Shown here piece after piece: positions 1 to 6,362 of a DNA stretch of 6,591 nt. The translations under genes were made by a program, and so were the position numbers. The DNA lies in assembly GCA_002482815.1 (NCBI GenBank), contig DLGS01000081.1, forward strand, positions 1 through 6,591, in the 5' to 3' direction. Numbering within the stretch: the stretch's first letter is position 1; every line of letters starts with the position of its first letter. Under the pieces are notes generated by a model that did no database searches, was not told the origin of the DNA, and saw nothing but the letters and a program-made list of their open reading frames with translations. Source of the stretch: Bacteroidetes bacterium UBA7688 (GTDB lineage Bacteria; Bacteroidota; Bacteroidia; Chitinophagales; Chitinophagaceae).

Positions 1-396
1 TGGCATTTCGCTGCTGATAGCACTGGTACTACAATCATAAACAAATTCACTGATGCCGGGGTTGTGGCCAACTACCATCAGTGTTTTAATATTATCTTCA
101 ATATTCATTACTTCCGTTTCAATTCTGCCTGCACTGGCATGATAAAGTTGTGCAAGGGAGATGGTTTTGACATCTTCATACCCTGCGGATTTCTTTACCA
201 AATCTGTTGTCTGCTCGGTTCTGTTGGCATTGCTGGTAAGAATCTGATCTGGTTTAAACCCTTCTTTTGCTAATCGTTCGCCTATCAGCTTCGCATCCTC
301 TTTGCCGCGCTCCATCAGGTTTCTGTCAAAATCACGCTGGTCGTTTTTCTGAATTTCTGTCTTAGCATGACGCATAACTATTAAAGTCCGTTCCAT
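1..396 (-). CDS. sixA: SixA-type phosphohistidine phosphatase (histidine phosphatase superfamily), 3' end cut by window edge
   Basis: The first 132 codons are visible and the reading frame is still open at base 1, so the C-terminus is missing; E. coli SixA is about 161 residues, so perhaps 30 residues are lost. The N-terminal motif MRHAKT (residues 8-13) is the histidine phosphatase signature, with His10 as the expected phospho-acceptor and Arg9 in the phosphate pocket. The segment LTSNANRTEQT (53-63) is the usual SSPAxRAxQT motif in diverged form, and VVGHNPG (108-114) carries the second catalytic histidine, His111. Family knowledge: SixA-type enzymes are small cytoplasmic phosphatases acting on phosphohistidine (HPt domains or PTS proteins in E. 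coli); the substrate here is unknown. The ATG lies 13 bp after the lpxH stop, with a close AGGA just upstream, so it is probably the distal gene of the ispF-lpxH transcript. Family assignment is firm; the exact substrate is not. Confidence 0.88.
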   Translation of the reverse strand, partial: MERTLIVMRHAKTEIQKNDQRDFDRNLMERGKEDAKLIGERLAKEGFKPDQILTSNANRTEQTTDLVKKSAGYEDVKTISLAQLYHASAGRIETEVMNIEDNIKTLMVVGHNPGISEFVYDCSTSAISSEMP

Positions 397-409
397 TTTC
401 CTAAAGGTT

Positions 410-1168
410 TTATTTTTCAAAATAATGAAGTTTCAAATTGTTGCCATCAAAGACAGCATAACTATTAAAGGTAATCCAGTCTCCGAGGTTTATATACAGG
501 CTGTTTTGCGGAAGAGGGTATTCCAAAGCCAGATGTCTGTGGCCAAAAATAAAGTAATCGATATGCTCTTTTGCCAGTACTTCGTGGCAATATTGAACCA
601 GAAATTCTTTGTCTGCACCTTTAAATTCTTCTTCAATTTCTCCTTCGTGCTTTGGTCCAAGGCGGCTGAAATAACTGGCAATTCCTAATCCTGTATCCGG
701 ATGAACCCTTCGGTACAGCCATTGGCAAATTGGATTCCTTAAAATGCTTTTCAGGAATTTATAACCCTTATCGCCGGGACCCAGTCCATCTCCGTGTGCA
801 ATTAAAAATTCCTTTCCGTTGATTGTTCTTCTGATTGCTTCGTGATGCACCGGTATGTCCAGTTCTTCCTGAAAATAGCCGCGCATCCAAAGGTCGTGGT
901 TGCCAGTGAAGGCTTCGATTGTAATTCCCGAATCCCGCAACTCTGCCAGCTTTCCAAGGAATCGAACAAAACCCTTTGGAACCACATTTTTAAATTCCAG
1001 CCAGGAGTCAAACATATCGCCCACAAGGAAAATATGCGCTGCATCGTGTTTGATTTCATCCAGCCATTTACATATCAGCTTTTCCCTAACCAGACTGGCA
1101 GCATGGTTGGGAATTCCCAAATGGAAATCAGAAGCGAAATATATTTTCTTTTCCGGAGCTAAATTCAT
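410..1168 (-). CDS. lpxH: UDP-2,3-diacylglucosamine diphosphatase LpxH (lipid A biosynthesis)
   Basis: This 252-residue calcineurin-like metallophosphoesterase hydrolyses UDP-2,3-diacylglucosamine to lipid X and UMP, the fourth step of the Raetz pathway, at the inner face of the cytoplasmic membrane. The full set of metal-binding motifs is present: DFH (Asp14, His16), GDMFD (50-54), GNHD (89-92), AHGDG (124-128) and GHRH (209-212), followed by LGDW (228-231). The pattern SDFHLG near the N-terminus and the LGDW close to the end fit LpxH-like proteins of Bacteroidota rather than general phosphodiesterases. Length is close to the usual 240-260 residues. The ATG overlaps the stop of the upstream small membrane protein gene by 4 bp (ATGA), which fixes the start and implies translational coupling. 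A related outcome would be the LpxH2/LpxG-like branch, but the residues 125-170 cap-like insert resembles LpxH. Confidence 0.92.
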   Translation of the reverse strand: MNLAPEKKIYFASDFHLGIPNHAASLVREKLICKWLDEIKHDAAHIFLVGDMFDSWLEFKNVVPKGFVRFLGKLAELRDSGITIEAFTGNHDLWMRGYFQEELDIPVHHEAIRRTINGKEFLIAHGDGLGPGDKGYKFLKSILRNPICQWLYRRVHPDTGLGIASYFSRLGPKHEGEIEEEFKGADKEFLVQYCHEVLAKEHIDYFIFGHRHLALEYPLPQNSLYINLGDWITFNSYAVFDGNNLKLHYFEK

Positions 1169-1440
1169 TTATCGTTTTTCAAATCTTGATTATCGAGTTC
1201 CGGCATTGCATTTATTCTGGACATAAAATTACTGGTTCCTTTAGTTTTCCATATTCTGGTAGCCCAAATTACACCAATGATTACACCAATTAATAAAATG
1301 ATGATTCCCCCAATAATTCCGTTGCTATTTTTAAATTTCAAAAAAAATAAAAACCCCAATATAGCGCCAATTAAAGTTGGTGAAATTGCTATTTCAATCC
1401 AACTAATGATTTCACTTAGAGTTTCAAGAACCTTGGACAT
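1165..1440 (-). CDS. Small two-helix membrane protein of unknown function, coupled to lpxH
   Basis: I do not recognise this 91-residue protein. It starts with an amphipathic stretch (residues 1-17), then has two hydrophobic segments long enough to span the membrane, about 18-36 and 41-60, joined by a short KFKNSN turn. A basic, hydrophilic tail rich in Asn, Asp and Lys (61-91) follows. By the positive-inside rule the KFK loop argues for a cytoplasmic turn, but the TRIWKTK segment after helix 2 is also basic, so topology is uncertain. It sits 28 bp after ispF and overlaps lpxH by 4 bp (ATGA), so it is very likely co-expressed with both. Start choice: I take the ATG before SKVLETL; an in-frame ATG at 1474-1476, overlapping the ispF stop, would give 103 residues, and an earlier one at 1497 lies well inside ispF and is unlikely. 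Neither favoured candidate has a clear ribosome binding site. Confidence 0.75.
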   Translation of the reverse strand: MSKVLETLSEIISWIEIAISPTLIGAILGFLFFLKFKNSNGIIGGIIILLIGVIIGVIWATRIWKTKGTSNFMSRINAMPELDNQDLKNDK

Positions 1441-1468
1441 TGTCTTATACTGAAAGTTTATATTTGCA

Positions 1469-1951
1469 TTAACCATTGTTTTTACAAAGCAAAACATTTG
1501 CTGTTGCTACAATTCCTTCCTCTCTACCTATAAAACTCAACTGTTCCGTTGTCGTTGCTTTGATTGAAACATCGGTTACTTCCAGTTCCAATATTTTCGA
1601 AATCGCTTCCTGCATGGCCGGTACAAACTTCATGATTTTGGGTGCCTGCAACAAAATCGTGCTATCAACATTCACTACTTTATAACCACGTTCCGCAATT
1701 AATTGATACGATTTCTGAAGCAAAATTTTGCTGTCAATATTTTTAAAGCTTTGGTCGGTGTCCGGGAAATGTTTGCCGATATCACCCAATCCTAATGCAC
1801 CCAGAAGTGCATCGCAAATGGCATGTAATAATACATCTGCATCACTGTGCCCCAGCGCGCCTTTACTGTGTGGAATCAATACACCACCCAGCCAAAATTC
1901 ACGTCCTTCAACAAGCTGATGAAAATCTATTCCCTGACCAATTCTGTACAA
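1469..1951 (-). CDS. ispF: 2-C-methyl-D-erythritol 2,4-cyclodiphosphate synthase (IspF), TTG start
   Basis: IspF cyclises CDP-methylerythritol 2-phosphate to MEcPP with release of CMP, the fifth step of the MEP isoprenoid pathway, as a cytosolic homotrimer with zinc at the subunit interface. At 160 residues it has normal length. Zinc ligands Asp9, His11 and His43 match E. coli D8, H10 and H42; GHSDADVLLHAICDALLGA (34-52) and DIGKHFPDTD (57-66) are the family signatures. TTTEQLSFIGREEGI (133-147) matches the C-terminal TTTEKLGFTGRGEGI motif, with Ser and Glu replacing Gly at two positions, and includes the cytidine-site Thr/Glu. The N-terminus reads GIDFHQL where most families have GYDVHRL. 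Start: the codon is TTG, and an in-frame TAA only two codons upstream rules out extension, while no ATG precedes the essential DxH motif. AAGG just before TTG is too close for a standard ribosome binding site. Confidence 0.95.
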   Translation of the reverse strand: MYRIGQGIDFHQLVEGREFWLGGVLIPHSKGALGHSDADVLLHAICDALLGALGLGDIGKHFPDTDQSFKNIDSKILLQKSYQLIAERGYKVVNVDSTILLQAPKIMKFVPAMQEAISKILELEVTDVSIKATTTEQLSFIGREEGIVATANVLLCKNNG

Positions 1952-2029
1952 ACCTTAAATGTTTAATGGTGAATTCTTAATGATTAATTACCACGCGCGC
2001 TGCACTCTTTGGAGAGCTTAGTGCTGGGT

Positions 2030-3127
2030 TTACAAATATTTATAACTATCCTTCGGCGACAATTTCAACAACACTTCATACATCAGTCTGATACAATTTT
2101 CAACATCATTTTTATGGATCGTCTCCACAGTGGTGTGCATATATTTCAGTGGCAAAGAAATCAGCGCACTCGGAACACCGCCATTCGAAAAGGCAAAAGC
2201 ATCTGTGTCTGTTCCGGTAGAACGGGAGGATGCGTGGCGCTGGAAAGGAATATTGTTGTCTTCCGCTGCTTTTATAATTTTTTCGAGCAGAATATTGTGA
2301 ACCGCAGGTGCATAAGTCAATACCGGGCCTTCTTTACAATGCGTTTCACCACTTGTGGCTTTGCTCATCATCGGCGAAGTAGTATCGTGTGTTACGTCGG
2401 TGCAAATTGCCACATTCGGTTTGATTGTTTGTGTAATCATTCCTGCGCCATTCAGGCCTACCTCTTCCTGCACCGCATTGACGATGTACAATCCGAAGGG
2501 TAATTTCTTTTTATTTTCTTTCAATAAACGCGCTACTTCTGCAATCATTACACCGCCCATTCTGTTGTCAAAAGCACGACCAATCCAATATCCGTGGTTC
2601 AGCTCTTCAAAACCTTCTGTAAACGTGCAGACGCAACCAACGTGCACTCCCAACTCTTCCACTTCTTTTTTATTCTTCGCACCAACGTCCAGCCAGATGG
2701 TATGAGTCTCCGGTTTTTTCTCGTCCTTGCCCTGACGAACGTGGATGGCCGGCCAGCCAAATACACCGCGTACAATTCCTTTTTTGGTGTAAATATTCAC
2801 GCGTTTTGAAGGGGCAATCTGATGGTCACTGCCGCCATTTCTGGTCACGTGAATGTAACCGTCTGAAGTGATATAATGGACAAACCAGCTGATTTCATCG
2901 GCATGCGCCTCAATTACTACTTTGTATTCCGCTTCGGGATTTATCACCCCAACTGCTGTTCCATAATTATCTACAAAATGGCTGTCGATATAGGGTTTCA
3001 GGTAATCCAACCATATCTTTTGCCCACTGGTTTCATAGCCTGTGGGGGAAGAATTATTCAGATATTCTTTGATAAATGCCATCGAACCTTCATTCAACAG
3101 TGATTTTTCTTTTTTAGATTTTGCCAT
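2030..3127 (-). CDS. M42 family metallo-aminopeptidase (glutamyl aminopeptidase / FrvX / TET type)
   Basis: A 365-residue cytoplasmic peptidase of clan MH that removes N-terminal residues from short peptides; family members form dodecameric tetrahedral (TET) particles. The two-metal site is complete when aligned by motif: His75 and Asp77 in AHADE, bridging Asp187 in AFDNRMGG, catalytic base Glu221 and metal ligand Glu222 in VQEEVG, Asp244 in CTDVTHD, and His331 in KYMHTTVE. The N-terminal SPTGYE (27-32) is the typical M42 opening, and the segment about 80-180 would be the inserted PDZ-like dimerisation domain. Length is typical (340-370). The ATG is supported by an AGAGGA Shine-Dalgarno sequence 7 bp upstream, unusually good for this window. 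The N-terminus is lysine-rich (AKSKKEK). It lies 78 bp before ispF and may share its transcript, though peptide recycling has no direct link to isoprenoid synthesis. Exact residue specificity cannot be read from sequence. Confidence 0.93.
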   Translation of the reverse strand: MAKSKKEKSLLNEGSMAFIKEYLNNSSPTGYETSGQKIWLDYLKPYIDSHFVDNYGTAVGVINPEAEYKVVIEAHADEISWFVHYITSDGYIHVTRNGGSDHQIAPSKRVNIYTKKGIVRGVFGWPAIHVRQGKDEKKPETHTIWLDVGAKNKKEVEELGVHVGCVCTFTEGFEELNHGYWIGRAFDNRMGGVMIAEVARLLKENKKKLPFGLYIVNAVQEEVGLNGAGMITQTIKPNVAICTDVTHDTTSPMMSKATSGETHCKEGPVLTYAPAVHNILLEKIIKAAEDNNIPFQRHASSRSTGTDTDAFAFSNGGVPSALISLPLKYMHTTVETIHKNDVENCIRLMYEVLLKLSPKDSYKYL

Positions 3128-3134
3128 TTTATAG

Positions 3135-3140
3135 TCCTCT
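3135..3140 (-). promoter_or_regulatory. Shine-Dalgarno sequence of the M42 peptidase gene
   Basis: AGAGGA on the minus strand, 7 nt before the ATG at 3127. It settles the start and is the only well-formed ribosome binding site that I can see in the window. Confidence 0.6.
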
Positions 3141-3160
3141 TATTGTTGAATACAATCCGG

Positions 3161-3191
3161 CGAATTTAGCCTAATAATTCGAGATGGAAAA
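3161..3191 (-). promoter_or_regulatory. Candidate Bacteroidota-type promoter for the M42 gene
   Basis: On the minus strand TTTT (3188-3191), a 19-nt spacer and TAAATTCG (3161-3168) approximate the Bacteroidota pattern TTTG-N19/20-TAnnTTTG, with one mismatch in each element. It would give a leader of about 30 nt before the ATG. The region is AT-rich, so a chance match is quite possible. Confidence 0.3.
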
Positions 3192-3406
3192 TTGCTTTTG
3201 GCTTGAGTTATATTTTATTTTGGGGTCTGTTCGAAAATGTCATTCAAGCAGGCATAAATCCGCAGTTCAAAAAAAAATTTAGAATTTAATTGCTGCAATT
3301 ATTAAGTGTTGATATTAGAAGCGTTTCTTACTTAAAACAAAATATTTCGGCAGAAGAATGTGTGACAGATGAAAAATCTTTCAAACATTTGCAACAAAAG
3401 AAAGTA

Positions 3407-3886
3407 CTATTTGTATATAGTAAGCCTAACATACTCACTTAGTCCATAGCCTGGATTTTCGTTAGGGGCAACCGTGTATTTGTTTGTATTCACCCAATAG
3501 GAAAATCCGTTTGTACAACCCTTATTAGATGATCCTATATAGCGTTTCATTCTGTGTATTTTATGTTGCATATTATAAACAGTATAAGTGCTGCCTGTGC
3601 TTAAAATTTTAAACATGTAATTGTTATTAACTGATATACTGAAGTCACCCCTGGCAATGGAGTCTGATCCTTGTGTTTTGATAGAATCACCAGTATAAAA
3701 AGTGCGACTTAGCTTACTCCAGCCACTTCCTGATTCATACTCTTTTACCTCAATTAGGCTGCGTTCAGTTTTTGAAAAACCCTCGAGAGACAAAACAGGA
3801 TTACCGCTTGAACATCTGTCTATTGTGCATGATATTGATAAGATTGGAAAGAGCAAAATTATAAAGTAACAGATATTCGTTTTCAT
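3407..3886 (-). CDS. Exported protein of unknown function, probable lipoprotein
   Basis: I do not recognise this 159-residue protein. Its N-terminus is a clear export signal: Lys at 2, a hydrophobic run at about 5-18, then Cys20. The sequence ILSISC resembles a lipobox, but the -3 position is Ser17 rather than the usual Leu/Val/Ile, so lipidation is probable, not certain. The mature part is polar, rich in Ser, Thr, Tyr and Asn, with Cys25 and Cys124 that might pair, and ends in VRLTIYK; alternation of polar and hydrophobic residues at about 78-110 suggests a small beta-rich fold. It is flanked by AT-rich spacers on both sides, with its own candidate promoter (TATATTTG at 3909-3916), so it is likely a single-gene unit. 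Base composition is low in G+C like the large secreted protein upstream, and unlike the housekeeping genes. If Cys20 is not acylated, it would be periplasmic. Confidence 0.8.
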   Translation of the reverse strand: MKTNICYFIILLFPILSISCTIDRCSSGNPVLSLEGFSKTERSLIEVKEYESGSGWSKLSRTFYTGDSIKTQGSDSIARGDFSISVNNNYMFKILSTGSTYTVYNMQHKIHRMKRYIGSSNKGCTNGFSYWVNTNKYTVAPNENPGYGLSEYVRLTIYK

Positions 3887-4097
3887 AGCTATTATATATT
3901 TTTATTGACAAATATAATCAAATAAGTTAAAGATTAAAAGAGAAAGCAAAATATCGTAAAGTGAATTTTTGCAGTATGCCACTCTTCAATGTTTACAACA
4001 TATAGGCTATTTTATTTGCCTTCGAAATTAAAGGCGTAAAACCAAATTCCTAACACAAAATATTTTATTTTTATACGCACTTCAGAAAACAATCCAA
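3887..4097. other. AT-rich intergenic region downstream of the T9SS protein gene
   Basis: The 211 bp hold the candidate promoter of the exported protein and one weak hairpin, GCCTT with AAGGC at 4018-4035 around an 8-nt loop. The hairpin lacks a following U tract on either strand, so I do not call it a terminator. No coding potential was seen. Confidence 0.45.
3909..3939 (-). promoter_or_regulatory. Candidate Bacteroidota-type promoter for the exported protein gene
   Basis: The minus strand has TATATTTG at 3909-3916, an exact match to the Bacteroidota -7 consensus TAnnTTTG, 22 nt before the ATG at 3886. A TTTT at 3936-3939, 19 nt further upstream, is a 3-of-4 match to the -33 TTTG element. 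The exact -7 match and the right spacing make this the best promoter candidate in the window, but the local AT-richness lowers its weight. Confidence 0.45.
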
Positions 4098-6200
4098 TTA
4101 TTTCGATTGAATAAATAATTTGCCCGTGCTTGTTGCTCCATTCTCCGAATTAAACTGATAGATATATAGCCCGTCCGCCATTTGGGGCAAATGGATATCT
4201 AGGGCTGTATTTGGTTTTGAAACATTGCTATGATACACTTCTGAACCTAACAAATTAAACAACTTAAATTCTCCAGCCTCTGTTGACAAAACGGTGATGA
4301 ATGATGCTGCTGGATTCGGACTCAGTTTAAAATCAACAAAATGATTGTTGGATTGAATATGCAAAGGCGAATTGATGTTTGAGGTTGTGTTAGTCACTAT
4401 TGGGTCATTATTATCGAAATAAATTGAAGCCTTATTTTTGATAATGGCAAAAGGTGGCAAGCTTATCAAAGATTTGATTTTGTATTGTACCCATCCGTGA
4501 CTTTTTGGTTCGTTATGAAAGCTGTCCAACAAATTAATTTGTGGGAAATTAAACATCACTGCATTTCCGTCAATGTCAATCTGTGGTTGGTGCGAACTAG
4601 CCAAATAAGTGAAAGAACCAAGGTCTAAATTGCTATCGAGTGTATCTCTAACGATGATATGATAAGCGGTATCTGTTCCTGTATTCTGAAAATTGATGGT
4701 ATAAGTTAACCATTCACCCGCACCTATTGTAGCTTTTGGATACACCAATTTGTCATTGGGGTCGAAAGAATTAACGACTATACCACAATAGGTTAAACTA
4801 TCATTCGCATGATTAATATCTACAGAACTGGTAGATACAACCGTGCTGATACAAATATTACTACCCAATACAGCAGAACTATCTACTTTTACCAAAATAT
4901 TAAATGCAGAATCAATATTTATTGCTCCAAAATCTGAAATTGTATAGGTGATGCTGCTAGCCGAAACAGAACTTGGTGTAAGTGCGCCAGTAAATGGAGT
5001 ATCATACGAAGCAGAACCGCTAATAGTAGTGGTAACTGTGCCACTTATCCCTTTGCCACAATTCAAATTAAATGCCCTGGTTAAATCACCTGCATTGATA
5101 TAAACAGGACGAGTAAAACCTTTTCTGAGTGTACCATAAATAGATTGTACACCTAAATCAACTCCAGTACATTTTAGCCCAAAATCTTGGTTGTAAAAAA
5201 TGGAATCACTAAGTGTAAGTTTTAAGCTACGGCGACCAATAATGGGGCAGCTCACCGAATAGGGTTTCCCTGTAGTATCTACTACAATATCAATACTATC
5301 TGTTATGTCTGCATCGAAACTATAATAACCCCCAATAGTGCAATATAATTGATGGTCCAAAATGCCATTTTTATACTTTTTAAGCTTTACATTTTGTAAT
5401 CTAATGCCATTGTGCAAACTATCCAATAAACAAGTAGTAGAGGTGTCTTCGTGAATATTACCCGCAATGTTATAAACTATTGGGCAGCCAGAATCTGGGC
5501 TGCAAATAGGTAGGGATCCTGATCCATCAGAACTATAGGTGTAGGAAAAGGAATTTGGTAAGCAGATAATTCTTGTATTGTCTCTCACATTAATTGTTTC
5601 AATTTTGTCTTGAAAAACAGGAGGTAAACAAAAGAGGTTTGGATTATAAGTGCAGTTTAATTGCTTGAGACTGATAGGAATGTTTGGCAAGCTTGTCAAA
5701 TAATTATAACTGCACTCTAAAAACATTAATGAATCTGGCAGGATTGGTAAACTTGTCAAATTATTTTGCCATAAATCTAAAACTCTTAACGAATCTGGAA
5801 GTTTTGGCAAACTCGTTAAACTGTTTTGGCTACAGCTTAGGACCCTCAATGAGTTGGGTAAGCTTGAAATGCTCGTTATTTTATTAACATAGCATTCTAA
5901 AGTATCTAAAGTGTTTGGCAAATTAGGTAAACTAGTTAAGTTGTTATGTGCACAAACTAAATGCTTTAACTTATCAAAAAACTGAATGCCATACAAATTA
6001 GAAATACTTCGAGTAAGGCAATTAAAATAAGTTTCATTTACGATTTCTGTATTTGTAGTATCCATCATGCTACCACTCATAGCAGAGGGGTATTTTGAAG
6101 TTAAATAACTTGCAAATGCGGCGTCAGGGATGTTTACGTATTGCGCATTTGCTTGAAATATGGAAAAGATTGCCGCAAGGGTAATTAGTGCTTTTTTCAT
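4098..6200 (-). CDS. Secreted leucine-rich-repeat protein with DUF7619-like domain and T9SS type A sorting domain
   Basis: A 700-residue exported protein. Domains in order: signal peptide 1-19 (cleavage after ANA); a cap with the VNIPDAAF motif common at the start of Bacteroidota LRR proteins (22-70); six leucine-rich repeats of exactly 20 residues (71-190) with a degenerate last unit to about 218; a carboxypeptidase-regulatory-like beta module opening with NIAGNIHEDT (244-253 to about 330); a Ser/Thr-rich beta region (340-475); a DUF7619-like module starting SFDPNDK (478-484), with YTINFQNTGTDTA (500-512) and IYFDNNDPIVTN (593-604); and a T9SS type A sorting domain, 625-700, with SPNPA, FNLLGSEVY, DGLYIYQF and GKLFIQ. 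Family knowledge: the last domain sends the protein across the outer membrane by T9SS, where it is released or anchored. A binding or adhesive role is inference. The start is the ATG before KKALITL, directly heading the signal peptide; a longer frame to 6266 opens with TTG and would bury the signal. Confidence 0.92.
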   Translation of the reverse strand: MKKALITLAAIFSIFQANAQYVNIPDAAFASYLTSKYPSAMSGSMMDTTNTEIVNETYFNCLTRSISNLYGIQFFDKLKHLVCAHNNLTSLPNLPNTLDTLECYVNKITSISSLPNSLRVLSCSQNSLTSLPKLPDSLRVLDLWQNNLTSLPILPDSLMFLECSYNYLTSLPNIPISLKQLNCTYNPNLFCLPPVFQDKIETINVRDNTRIICLPNSFSYTYSSDGSGSLPICSPDSGCPIVYNIAGNIHEDTSTTCLLDSLHNGIRLQNVKLKKYKNGILDHQLYCTIGGYYSFDADITDSIDIVVDTTGKPYSVSCPIIGRRSLKLTLSDSIFYNQDFGLKCTGVDLGVQSIYGTLRKGFTRPVYINAGDLTRAFNLNCGKGISGTVTTTISGSASYDTPFTGALTPSSVSASSITYTISDFGAINIDSAFNILVKVDSSAVLGSNICISTVVSTSSVDINHANDSLTYCGIVVNSFDPNDKLVYPKATIGAGEWLTYTINFQNTGTDTAYHIIVRDTLDSNLDLGSFTYLASSHQPQIDIDGNAVMFNFPQINLLDSFHNEPKSHGWVQYKIKSLISLPPFAIIKNKASIYFDNNDPIVTNTTSNINSPLHIQSNNHFVDFKLSPNPAASFITVLSTEAGEFKLFNLLGSEVYHSNVSKPNTALDIHLPQMADGLYIYQFNSENGATSTGKLFIQSK
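4101..4328 (-). other. T9SS C-terminal sorting domain coding segment
   Basis: Codons 625-700 encode the type A sorting domain: opening FKLSPNPA, a central KLFNLLGSEVYHS strand pair, DGLYIYQF, and a terminal GKLFIQSK. It predicts that the host has a complete type IX secretion system elsewhere in its genome. Confidence 0.88.
5631..5990 (-). repeat. Six tandem 60-bp units encoding 20-residue leucine-rich repeats
   Basis: Residues 71-190 of the secreted protein fall into six units of exactly 20 residues (71-90, 91-110, 111-130, 131-150, 151-170, 171-190), so the DNA has a 60-bp period. The consensus is roughly LPxLPxSLxxLxCxxNxLTS, the short bacterial LRR type known from IpaH, YopM and many Bacteroidota surface proteins. 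Four to five units carry Cys at the strand position after LxxL (CAHN, CYVN, CSQN, CSYN, CTYN), while unit 131-150 has Leu-Trp instead. The DNA copies have diverged, so recent duplication is unlikely. Confidence 0.9.
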
Positions 6201-6308
6201 GGTCAGGGCTATTGTATATAAATTTAGACGTTGTGCATTGATTATCAGTTGGGTTTTTTGAAACAATATGCAAAATGCGATCTTCGGAATGTTCTAAAGA
6301 GTTTCCCT
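6201..6308 (-). promoter_or_regulatory. Leader and probable promoter region of the secreted LRR protein gene
   Basis: The hutU terminator lies upstream, so the secreted protein gene must have its own promoter within about 108 bp. The best -7 candidate is TAAATTTA at 6219-6226 (one mismatch from TAnnTTTG), 18 nt before the ATG, with only a poor -33 partner (ACTG). No Shine-Dalgarno sequence is seen before the ATG at 6200. The region is inferred to hold a promoter; the exact site is uncertain. Confidence 0.3.
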
Positions 6309-6343
6309 AAAAAAAGCCCGTCAACAAAAAGTTGACGGGCTTT
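6309..6343 (-). terminator. Strong intrinsic terminator after hutU
   Basis: A perfect 13-bp inverted repeat (AAAGCCCGTCAAC with GTTGACGGGCTTT, 6313-6343) closes over a 5-nt loop. On the minus strand it is followed by a run of seven T that partly overlaps the stem base (6309-6315). It begins about 20 bp after the hutU stop, so it ends that transcript. On the plus strand the 3' side is only TTTGTGATTT, so it acts chiefly in the minus direction. Confidence 0.9.
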
Positions 6344-6362
6344 GTGATTTATGAATAATTTC

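Larger units (their letters stand above)
3128..3406. other. Gene-free AT-rich spacer between M42 and the exported protein gene
   Basis: The 279 bp contain the M42 ribosome binding site and candidate promoter at the left end. No recognisable gene, hairpin with U tract, or repeat was seen in the rest. A 50-codon plus-strand frame opening with TTG at 3290 is discussed among the rejected items. No intrinsic terminator is evident for the gene ending at 3407. Confidence 0.5.

Noticed and set aside
64..273. 69-codon plus-strand open frame
   Set aside because: It is antisense to the SixA-type gene, whose motifs (MRHAKT, VVGHNPG) are unmistakable.
2002..2024. Hairpin GCACT/AGTGC between the M42 gene and ispF, as a terminator
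   Set aside because: The stem is only 5 bp with a 13-nt loop and has no U tract in the minus direction, so read-through into ispF is as likely as termination.
2009..2503. 164-codon plus-strand open frame
   Set aside because: It lies wholly antisense to the M42 gene and its translation has no domain-like pattern; the minus-strand frame has all catalytic motifs.
3290..3442. 50-codon plus-strand frame starting at TTG, possibly a remnant gene
   Set aside because: It has no ribosome binding site, overlaps the 3' end of the exported protein gene, and its translation matches nothing I recognise; chance in AT-rich DNA is the simpler explanation, though a transposase remnant cannot be excluded without a search.
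4018..4035. Hairpin GCCTT/AAGGC downstream of the secreted protein gene, as a terminator
   Set aside because: A 5-bp stem followed by AAATAAAA rather than a T run on the minus strand is too weak to call.
6201..6266. N-terminal extension of the secreted LRR protein by 22 codons
   Set aside because: It would begin with TTG and place 22 residues ahead of a textbook signal peptide, blocking its recognition.
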